Both the position numbers and the translations under genes were made by a program. 37,532 nucleotides of DNA from Hymenochaete sp. R1 (Eukaryota > Basidiomycota > Agaricomycetes > Hymenochaetales > Hymenochaetaceae): the NCBI GenBank assembly GCA_019400425.1, contig JAFREE010000198.1, forward strand, positions 1 through 37,532, in the 5' to 3' direction. Each line of letters begins with the position of its first letter. Positions within the stretch are counted from its first letter, which is position 1. The notes under the pieces are model-generated. The model worked only from the letters and a program-made list of their open reading frames with translations, did not search any database and was not told the DNA's origin. Of this stretch, positions 1 to 9,478 are shown piece after piece.

Positions 1-77
1 GAATAATATGACAAAGAAAGAAATAAAGTAAGCGGGTAAGCTTGACTAAGCGTATGAACGGTGTTGAACCGTAACAG

Positions 78-2660
78 TCGCCTTACAACTTTGGCACCTA
101 CTCGTCTGCCCTTCAGTCCTCGCAGAATGCTCTTGGGGCTCTCCAACGTCGGTATGACTTACAGACTAAAGTCGTCATTGCCTCTGCACAAGAACTTGAG
201 TCAAAGGAGCGCTTTTTTCATCAAAAACACGCAAAACTCACCGAAGCACTCAGAAATGCTCGTTCCGAGTACCGCCGGGTGTATGCAGCGCTTGACTACT
301 CCAAGGGCCGACTTGGTCTACTAGAAACGGTCATCCAAGACCTCTGTGACGCCCTGACACTGTTCCGAGACCGCAAATATGTCGGAGCAGCTCGAGAGCT
401 GATGGGAGATCTGGCATCTTTGGGATGCCCGGCCGCAAATGTTGGAAAAGCTATTGAAGCCTTTTTTCGACTCATCTTGCGCCATGTGGACCTCAAGTCG
501 ATTGGTATCAAACTCCGCAGTCTGGAAGGCTTAAACAGAACCGTCTCTCGTGTCAAAATCGAACGGTTGGTCTGGTCGAACCTCCAGCTAGCCTCGGAGT
601 TGGCAGAAACAGAAAGTGAGTCGAAAGCCTGAAGGATAAAAGCAAATACTCATCAAATTAAAGCTATCACACTCGGAGGTGACGGTACATCGCATAAAGC
701 ATTGACTTGGCAGTCTATGCATGTCAACTACCTGGTGCGCAACGAGGAAGGAAACCTCGAGCCCAAATCCCGAAGCCTGGGTGCAACCCAGCTTTTTGAC
801 CATCGCTCAGAGACACAGTTTGACGCATTTTTGGACCGCTTGAACAATATAGTCAATGCAGACCGTACAGGACTACTTTCGGCTGCTCGAGAGCCTCTGT
901 CGATGACGAGTCTTGCGCTGAAGCTTGTTGGGACCCATGGGGACCATGCCGAAGACCAAAAGAAGCTCAACAGGCTATTTGGTCGTTGGGCAGCGGAAGC
1001 AAAAGATCTGGCAGATGAAGCCAGAGATGGATTTGAAGAACAAGAAGTCGCCCGAACGAGAATTTTTTTGTTTGTTGGTTGCAATGCGCACAAGGCGCTG
1101 AATATGGCGAAGGGTGGGGACAGGGAGATGCAAGCGGAGTGGGCAAAGATTGAGGGGGCAACGGCCCCCAAACTCCTTCCTAATCGTGACAACAGGCAGG
1201 TTATTGCCAGTGCCAGTGCGCAGTCTGCTGGTACAGAGACGTCCGAGGCCGAGCGATATGCGGTCTCGAACTCATCTGGCGGCGCAACTAAAGCCACCAG
1301 CATTGCTGGTAGCCTTTTCAACCATTCAAATGATAAAAAAGGTCACCATTACAAGCTGCGGGACTTTAAGGAGCTGGAGACGGGCATTAGGAAGGACTTT
1401 CCAGACGTCTCTAACACCAGGTATATATACCCTTTTGTATTTCTCTTTTTGTTCACTAGTTCAGGGTCTGTGGCTGCGTATATGCGCCAAATTCCTGGTC
1501 GCGTCGACGCAGCTGCCAGTGGACTAACCTCTCATCTCATCATCTCTTTCTCTTTTGTACGCTCATCTCTAACGCTTTCTCGTAGGTACATGTCTCATGA
1601 GGAAGCCGCGGCAGAGCTTCTGGCTCACCGTGAGCTGTATATCAAATACCTAGAGCAACAGGATATCAAAAAAAATGGGAATAATAACATGGAACTCAAC
1701 TTACTCGATGCGTTGGAAGACCCCGCAACCCTCACCGAACTCGCCGCCCTCACACTCTACCATGAGGGAATTTCTTTCCCTTTTATGCTGGAAATCCGAC
1801 GCCGTGAGCAAAAAAAACAGAATGCTCTTGATTTGGGCCCGTTCCATGAAAAACTCAAGGCCCACCTCAAGTCGCTTGAGGCCGACCCAAGCCCCCTGAT
1901 CGCACCAGACGCAGACCCAGTCAGAGCTTCGCTCATCGGCTTTCCAACCTGGCACAACAAGGCCGCTATCAATGCCATCGAAACCCTACGACCCAAGCTC
2001 CCTCATTTGGAAAGGCTTTTGAAAGCCTTCTTGCGCGGCGCGTTACGCAAAGCCGAGTCTTTCACCGAGGAATTCAAAGCCGGCGGCGCAATCGATCGCA
2101 TGAGCCAAACCGACCGGGATAACATCGTATTCCCGGTCACAAACAATATTAATGAGGGCCAGTTAGGCTCTCTTTGTTCGTTTTTGGCTCATAATATTCT
2201 AGGAAATATCGAAACGAATTTTAATTCGTTGCAGATGTACAAAAGGAACGAAACAGCTGGATTTGTAGCAAAATGGGGTGACACGGAAGGGATTCAGGAT
2301 TATGTAATGGGCGAAGCACGAAGAATAGACGAACTCAAGGTCGACAAAGAGCATAGGAAGGACGCAGCAGAAAGGGCACAGAGGGAAGTCGATGAAATGC
2401 GGCAGAAGAAAGACGACCGGAACCAGAAAGACAAGGAACAAGGCGAACGACTGAAGAATCTCCCGTTCATTACCAACCCGGAAGCCCTCAAAATTGCTAC
2501 ATCAGCAACAATAGAGGACCAGCTACGCAAATGGAAGCTAACACAGCCGAATCTAACCACTTCGAAGGGTAATAAAGCTGAAAAGCTACAGAAACTAATG
2601 GGTATCTTAAAGTCCGAATTCCCTTCTAATTTCACTCAAATTTCAGACCCTGACCCTTGA
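78..2660 (+). CDS. Multicopy Agaricomycete family protein of unknown function, 5' end missing
   Basis: This is the 3' part of a gene that begins outside the window or in an unresolved first exon. An acceptor ends at 77, with candidate donors at 28 and 36. Best exon model: 78-615, 664-1420, 1586-2660 (789 residues, whole codons). The 1421-1585 intron is clear and joins VSNTR to YMSHEEAA. From recall of mushroom proteins, not a search, the landmarks GGDGTSHK, VGCNAHKALNMAKGGD, LTELAALTLYHEGISF, NNINEGQLGS and FNSLQMYKRNETAGF mark a repetitive basidiomycete family of unknown function. The N-terminal part is helical and probably coiled coil. The C-terminus has a charged coiled coil followed by a SAP-like helix pair around EDQLRKWKLTQPNL. 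The first internal junction is poor: the frame carries TGA at 630-632, so either an intron with a weak acceptor is used or the gene has a nonsense mutation. A transposon origin is possible, but I see no DDE or other catalytic signature. Confidence 0.6.
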
Positions 2661-3233
2661 TTTTTTTAACTTATATTTCAACTTATCCATATCTGCCCTG
2701 CATATACTAAATTTTACGACGAGTTACTCATTAAAATTAATTAATATTCACTTTGAAAGTCGAAAGCAAGCTGGCATGTATGCATGTCGTAGCTATGCTT
2801 TGTGGGTCCGTTCCACTCAGCCGAATCTCGGAGAATTTTTGCACGCGCGATCTCCGAGATCTTCTCAACCGTTCTTCTCAATTTCAAACGATTCGATTCA
2901 CCCGATTTAAAGTAAATACATGTTCTTTCGGGGAAGCGGTTTGTCGCGACCTCCCCTACAAGGCCTCGAGGCCAAAATTTCCTTTTTCGATGATCGACAC
3001 TCTAAATTTCAGTCAGAAACGTTATCGGTCACTTGCGCACCCCCAGACCTAGACCTCTTCAATGTAGCTCAAGATCATGCAATAGGGAGTTTCACAGGAA
3101 AATCCAAATAAATATATATGAGCCAATGAGACCTCTATACCCAAAGTAATCTACACCTAAGGCTCTACAAATACGCAAATAAAATAAAGGCGTTTTTGAT
3201 GGAATCTAGAACGACGTTCTTATTCTTCAAAAC
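2661..3233. other. AT-rich convergent intergenic region
   Basis: This 573-base stretch separates the converging 3' ends of the unknown-family gene and the GH3 gene. It is AT-rich around 2660-2760 and 3105-3190, as expected for 3' UTRs. The short open frames inside have no coding character that I can recognise. Confidence 0.5.
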
Positions 3234-6200
3234 TCAAGCATTCAGCGAGCCAGCCAGCCGAGTGTCTCGGCTGCTTGCGCCAATCGAGATCCCAATTTGC
3301 CCTTGCGCCACTTCGTACCTCTGCGATAATACGTCCCACGTAGACAAGTCGAAGCGCGATAACTGCAGAGTAACCGTTTTCGACTCTCCTGCCTTGAGCG
3401 CGACACTATCGAAACCCTTCAAGTTTCTTGGCGCAGCTGCAGCACTCTTGGGCAATGTAGTGTACAGCTGAGGGATCTACGAAGAGAGTTGTGTCAGACT
3501 TTTTCAAGCAGATCGTGCGAGCATACGAACTTCAGTCCCATCGACGGTCCCGTTGTTCTTCAAGGTAAAGGTGACATCAACGACCTTCTCATGAAGCCTA
3601 TCCCTTCTTTGAGCTCGTTTATTCAATTCACAGGACAAAAGAGAACTGACCATGGGTCGAGAGATTGACCGGCTCCGTTTGGCTGCCGAGAGCCACCCGC
3701 AACTGATCCGTTTATTTTCAGGTCCGAATAGTCAAATGTTGTGTAAGATTTTCCAAAGCCAAACTCAAAACGAGGCTCGATCCCAGCCTGATCCGATCAA
3801 CAAGCGGTTGTCAGTCATAGGCGACGCCAAGGGGACGAGAGAAAATACCTGATCAAAGTGCCTATAATCTACAAAGATACTTTCATCGTAAGGGATTTGA
3901 AGGATGGAATCCGTGTAGTCCTCGTAGATGATTTCGGCCGCAAAGTCCTTGATGTCCTTGCCAATTGTGTATGGGAGACGACCGCTAGGGTTTACGTCTC
4001 CGAATACGACATCTGCAAGGGCATTGCCTGGATTCTTGTTAGCTAACGAATAAAATGAGGGAACAAGTAAAAGATGGCTCACCGGCTTCTTGTCCGGGTA
4101 CTCCGGCGAGTACAATCGCGGAAACTGTTCACACAAATGTAAGAAATCACATCCACCTTCGCAGAGAAGAAAGAATTCACCGTTTTCGTTCTCAACCCAA
4201 GCTTCCGTTATGATTGGGCCTACGGTGTTAACCACAACGACAGTGTTGTTGTTGACAGATGCAACGGCGTTTACTAGGTCGTCCTATATCCAGATGGAAT
4301 AAGGGTACCGTAATAACGGCGATCATTCAATAGTTACTTACACCATTGTACCATGCATTCAAATCATTTCTATCTCCTTCATTACCTGTAAATGATCTAA
4401 TGTTAGAAATGGTTAAGAATCAAAGGTTCGTGTAACCAACCATTGACGATGATATACTGTTCCCCACTGTCCGAAGAAATGAAGACAAATGTAACATCCT
4501 TCCCAATTGCGGTGCTCTTCGCAGCATCCAAGTCAGAGTCACTCAGAGAATGTTCAATCGATATTCCACTCGAATTTGAACGAGAAGTGAAAGCATCAAG
4601 AGGCTGTGAGTATCGGCGCGATGCCAGTGAGCCAATGCTATAAAAGAAAAATAAATCTCGCTTACCGTAATAAGATACGGGAAGTTGTCGGTACCTGAGC
4701 CCCATCCCATACCAAGGGTACCGTCGTCACCACCTCGGTCCGAGTACCTAGAATACACATGGTAAGGAGGTATTAATGAACGCCATATTTTATACTGTGG
4801 CTCACGCGTTAGGATCTCCACCTTTTGATGAAGGGCCCGCACCACTACCGATCAATGCGATGGAACTGTGTGATTCCAAAGGTAAGGTGTTCCCGTCATT
4901 CTTGAGGAGGACCTGAGATGCTGCACCCATTTGACGAATTAATCTATTGTATATTGTTAGTAAATCTTCTCAAATGCGATAATTTCAACAACTCTTACGT
5001 GGCGTGGTCTGCCTGAACATTGATGTGCTCGCCCTCGCTAGTGTTCCAAGCATTGAAGTTCACCGCGGGATAGCTCTGGTCCTGGCCCAAAAGGTACCAT
5101 GACGCGAGGATACGAGTTGTCATGTCCTGTATCACAATACTTCATATTCGAAGTGTCAAAAAATTTAAGCGTAGACTTACGTCGAGGCGAGATGCAGGAA
5201 CTTCTCCCTGTTGAATTGCGTCTTGAAGAGTAGGCCCGAACCAGCTAAACCTAGAGTGAACAAGTAAATACAAGATGAATGGGTCAAAGAAACATGAGGC
5301 TAGTCCTACGTTGAGTCCGTGTCTTGGAAGGCTTCTCCCGGCATTGTCATCTGTGATTCTCATCAGAAAACAAGATCTAAGATACACCGGTGAGCTCACA
5401 TCGAGACCGGCATTCGCAGATGGAACGGTCGAACGAGTTGCCCACCAATCTTCGTAAGGTAAAACTTTCAGAACGACTTTTGATCATAGCAGTGCTTACT
5501 CACCAGACATAAGGTCTATGGCGCTGAGAGTCAGCAACACTATTTTCGCGAAGATAGTATCGTTAACTTACACCCTTGGAAACCAAATTCGCCCTTAAGA
5601 AGTCCGTTGATAGTAGCGTTGTTTTCGCATGCAAAGCTACCGTTAACTAGAACGAGTGTTAGCCTTCGGCCCATTACTGGACATACGAGTCGTAGTCCTC
5701 ACTTTGATCTATGGAAAATAGATACGGGTCAATCGCTGTCTTGATCAAGGGGCTATATCAAAGTACGTACTGTAACTGCACATAAACGAGGCTACATTAG
5801 CCTGAACACTACGCAAGAACTGAGGCATGTGTGAGATAGGCGTCAATCATAGTGCGACAGATGAGCAAGCTCACAGGTAGTGCGTAGATCTCATGCATCT
5901 TAATCAAATCAGAAGGGGCATTAGGTTGAAACATCACGAATAAAAGACTTGAATAAACTCACCGCCCTATAGATTTTTTAAAAAAAAAAAGTCAGAGATA
6001 TAATAAAGTAGATTTCATATGTTACGTACCGATCATCGAGGTTTGATGAGCTCTGATTCCTTGAATGTTCCTGTTCACTGTTAATTACAACAACTTGCAT
6101 CAGGCTAGTTCCAGGTTAGAATTTGCAAAGCCACTCACTTATTGATGTAATGCTTAGCATTAGCTTGCACGCCAGACTCTTGCATGCCCAGGATAGTCTC

Positions 6201-7181
6201 ATAGGCACCTTCACCGGAAAGGTATGGGTCGCCGCCAAAGCTGAAGGCACAACATCAATTTCACGAGTCATATTAAACAAGAAGACGACGGCTTACCCTT
6301 CCCAGGCTCGACCACCTGCTGGAGCACGCATGATATTCCTACAGGTAAATTCAGTATCACATCACAAGACCGTGGGGGTAACTTACATCATGGGCCCAAG
6401 ACCAACGTGTACACCCTTTCCTTTGAACTCAGCACCGATTGCGGCGCCTCGCTTATGGATGAGGTCACGATTGAATCTACGCAAGGATAAGTCGTAAGCA
6501 TTGGGTCATTCATTCACGAGACAGCTGAAACGAACGTCGCTGCGGCATTGATAGCTCTGAGGCAAAGCATTAGTACATATACTCGATTCGATGTAACGAA
6601 GGCTTACGGTGGGAAGGCAGAGACTTTGTCAGCGTAACGGACACCCAGAGGCGAATCTGTCCAATGTCAATATTCAAAAAAAATCTTAATGCTGGCAACG
6701 ATGTCTGGCCTTGAGAAACACGTACCTTCGAGACAGAGTCCTGGGAAGTTGATTGATGGAATGGGCTGGATGTTACCCACGCAAGCACCTTTCCGATTTG
6801 TCAGCTCTTAAAAGTAAGATATAGACGCCTGCAAACACTCACCCTTCATCCATCCAATGCCTATACGAGAGTTGTGAGAAAGAAAGAAGGTAAATCGGTG
6901 GGAAGACACGTACCGGTGACAAGGTTAATCTTATCTGCCATGGATAATTTTGAAAGGTCTGCTCCAGCCTGCAATCGTCGTCAATGCATCTTTGGGACCT
7001 CATTTTTTCTGACAGCGTATCTGCTGACCTTAGTATATGCGGTTTGCCATTCGGCCGGAATGTTTGCGACAGCTAGATCTGATTTAGTTACGAATACGGA
7101 AGGTACTTTGTTGCACTTACTTTGGCCGGCGACGGAAGACGCGAGGGCTATCGAAACCCCAAACCATGCAAGCTTGCCCAT
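3234..7181 (-). CDS. Secreted GH3 beta-glucosidase, 31 exons
   Basis: Releases glucose from cellobiose and related beta-glucosides outside the cell. Exons: 7121-7181, 7029-7078, 6914-6968, 6843-6860, 6726-6788, 6608-6656, 6536-6556, 6387-6476, 6297-6338, 6139-6240, 6030-6077, 5963-5966, 5875-5898, 5771-5819, 5703-5708, 5572-5646, 5504-5515, 5400-5449, 5310-5350, 5181-5250, 4999-5126, 4806-4943, 4666-4747, 4441-4603, 4342-4385, 4181-4283, 4083-4124, 3849-4027, 3651-3787, 3531-3603, 3234-3476. They total 2262 bases, or 753 residues, typical for Cel3A-type enzymes. A signal peptide covers residues 1-20. The GH3 N-domain runs from INLVTG through [40 protein letters not shown] and KHYINNEQE to LMSDWW, with nucleophile Asp257. 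The GH3 C-domain has [20 protein letters not shown] and [13 protein letters not shown] fibronectin-III-like domain follows ([15 protein letters not shown]). Donors are mostly GTAAGT/GTGAGT-like, with GTTCGT after exons 7 and 30. Confidence 0.93.
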
Positions 7182-8134
7182 GTCAAGATTTTGGGATTGA
7201 CAACGTAGGGAAAAGAAAAAAATATATAGGATGTTAAACCACAAGTTCATTCCGCGCACCTTTATACAAAAAATCATAAGATGTTAAAGATGCCCGAGAA
7301 TAAGTCAGACAAGCGGGTTTTAGGATAAGAGGACGAAGAAAAGCCGGTATCTTCGACGCCCTTCGCGTGGTTCCGAAAATGAATAACTTCGGGTGCTTCG
7401 GTGAGCATGAAAAGACATGAAGGTGATTGAATATGCTTCAATGTTTGATCTATTATCGAAATTCGGCAAAGTCCTGGCAAAAGAACGGACAGTCGAAGCC
7501 CTAGAAAGCGATCGCCGATGGTAAGCCAGCACGAACGTTTACATCTGAAGATATGTCGTTCATGATCGAAATATTCGATAGATGCCGATCTTGTCATAGA
7601 TGTTCAGAAATTTTGAGAAGATTCAGTCATGCCGGGGCGAAAGCACGAAAGATCGGGAAATTGAGAAGAAAAGTTGACTTGAAAACGGAACACCGTTAAG
7701 AAGTTCATGCAGGGCGGATACTTATCGCATGCTACGGTAGCTTTTGATGTATGACAGACACCAAGACGCATCGTAAACGACGTTGAATTGATATTTTCAC
7801 AGTACGATTAACATTTGTTATCTTTCCTGGACTATGACCTAGCTACCGTAAGTATGTATTTCAAACAGATGTATGATTAACAATACCGTGCGAAGAAATG
7901 ATCGTGATCCGCGACGTTCTCCGGGATCCGTCTTCGAAGCATGAGCTCGGCGAATTGACGGCCAGAAAGAATTACGGATATGCTACGTTGTGAGGGCTAG
8001 TCTTGCTTCCGCCTATGTCTGAGAGAGGCGCCGGCCGACCAACACCCATAATAGAAATAACATGCACCATGTTGTCGCCTTTGCATTGCGATAAACTCGT
8101 CCTCGACACTTTCCTTCCCACAAAAAAGAAAGGA
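7182..8134. other. Intergenic region: GH3 promoter and BTB 3' UTR
   Basis: This 953-base stretch lies between two genes transcribed in the same (-) direction. The part next to 7181 is the GH3 promoter and the part next to 8134 is the 3' UTR of the BTB gene. One CCGGGG near 7632 fits the loose CreA/Mig1 consensus, but a single six-base match means little. No further gene is seen. Confidence 0.5.
7261..7267 (-). promoter_or_regulatory. TATA-like box of the GH3 gene
   Basis: Reads GTATAAA on the - strand, about 80 bases before the GH3 start codon. The position suits a fungal core promoter. This is inferred from sequence only. Confidence 0.4.
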
Positions 8135-9236
8135 TCACAGTCCTTCCTCGGCTCTCAGCTCCCCCCAGCTCGGCATCCCGAAGGTCTTCGGTAAATCTTC
8201 CCAGAAGGTCCGTCGGAGCTTCTCGACATCTTGAAAGCATTTTTCCTTGCACCGGTTACAAATCACCACGTCTCGGTCGTCCAGGTATCGCAACGTCTGA
8301 GTCATCCAGCGGAGGGGACCTGTGCGAGAGTACCAAGATCGCGAGGCTTGCGAGGACATGCGAGCGAAGGCGTATAAACAGGGATCGGTAACTTGAGCGT
8401 TTGCTTCGGCGCCGTTGATGGAGTCGCCTTCACGTCTAAGAAGACATTCGGGGGAGGATCTCCTTTGACCGCAAAACTTCCGAATGTAGTCAAGGATAAA
8501 GTCTATACGGCCTTGGTACATGGCCGTGTAGTTCATTAAATCTTGGTGGCTGAGTTGAGATGAAGGCCTCTCAATGCCAGTACGTGACTTAACGTGAAGT
8601 TTGGGGTGATTTCCCTTTACCAGCGGTTCAAATGGATACACCGAGAGGAAGTAGAGCGCAGAAGGGATGATGAGTCGCACGTTTGTTTCTCTAGCAAGGT
8701 TCAGGACATGCAAGGGATGGACATAGGGGAACGTGAGATCGTCGTCCCTTGCGTCTAAGGAGGTCAAGAGCGCGCGCTCAACCATGGCGTCATGACCCTC
8801 GAGGGTATCAGACCAGACTTTGACTAGAGCCTGTACGGCTTGTCTTCTGATATGGGCGATGAAGTACTTGGTGGAGAGGCGTAGCACAGACGCAATATGG
8901 AAGAAGTCCTCGATGTCCGAGTACGGGAAGGAGCTGCCACCAGCATTTCACTCAAGAATCAGCGAGGGCCATAGATAAAATGAAACGGAACGCTCACACT
9001 CCGTCGTAAATGGACTTCAGAAGATTCGACAGATCAACGGGGTGGTCGTACATCCGAATAATCTCTGTCTTCACTCCATCGTGATCCTCCGTCTCCGATG
9101 GCTGAGGGATGGAGAACATGTCCGAAAAGACCTGACTCTGCCTTGCTAGCATCCCACGATGGACTTTGAAGCTGACATTGTTGTCTGCCTGGAGAACAAG
9201 GTTCCCGTCTTCGAACCAAGGTTCACCCTGTTCCAT
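8135..9236 (-). CDS. BTB/POZ domain protein
   Basis: Probable protein-interaction protein, perhaps a cullin-3 adaptor; that role is inferred from the domain alone. Two exons, 8998-9236 and 8135-8933, with a 64-base intron inside the BTB fold, give 345 residues. The N-terminal BTB fold is recognised from DGNLVLQADNNVSFKVHRGM followed by LARQSQVFSDMF, the conserved hydrophobic run before the dimer interface. It continues across the splice as YDGV then SFPYSDIEDFFHIASVLRL, and then STKYFIAHIR. The C-terminal half is helical, with a conserved-looking end that carries three cysteines (CNRCKEKC, about residues 305-312) before TFWEDLPKTFGMPSW. This matches the BTB family greatly expanded in mushroom genomes. 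It lacks Kelch, MATH, BACK or zinc-finger repeats that I can recognise. The start at 9236 lies 242 bases from the divergent 5-phosphatase gene. Confidence 0.85.
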
Positions 9237-9478
9237 AGTTAATCAACAACGGTCGTGGTGGTTATGATAAACAACGGCATGGTCGGTAATTCTTGGCAAA
9301 GTGAGCAACGGTGACGACGGCGGAGGGAAGCCCGCGCGAGTTGAAAGAGACGTCGGCTGATCGACGTCCTCAAACGTTTCTCGACATTCTCCGAACGCAT
9401 TGGAACGTCGTCCTCGTCGTCGAGCTCATTGTTCTCCTTTCTTTCCCTTTGACCCGCTTTCTCAAATGATCAGAAAGT
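9237..9478. promoter_or_regulatory. Shared divergent promoter (BTB gene / 5-phosphatase gene)
   Basis: Only 242 bases separate the two start codons, so both promoters must lie here or overlap. The strand facing the 5-phosphatase gene is pyrimidine-rich just before its ATG (TTCTCCTTTCTTTCCCTTTG), as is common for fungal transcription starts. No clear TATA box was seen on either side. Confidence 0.5.

Noticed and set aside
2199..2635. Minus-strand frames rich in Cys/Phe over the C-terminus of the first gene
   Set aside because: They mirror the charged coiled-coil codons of the + strand gene and have no splice or domain support.
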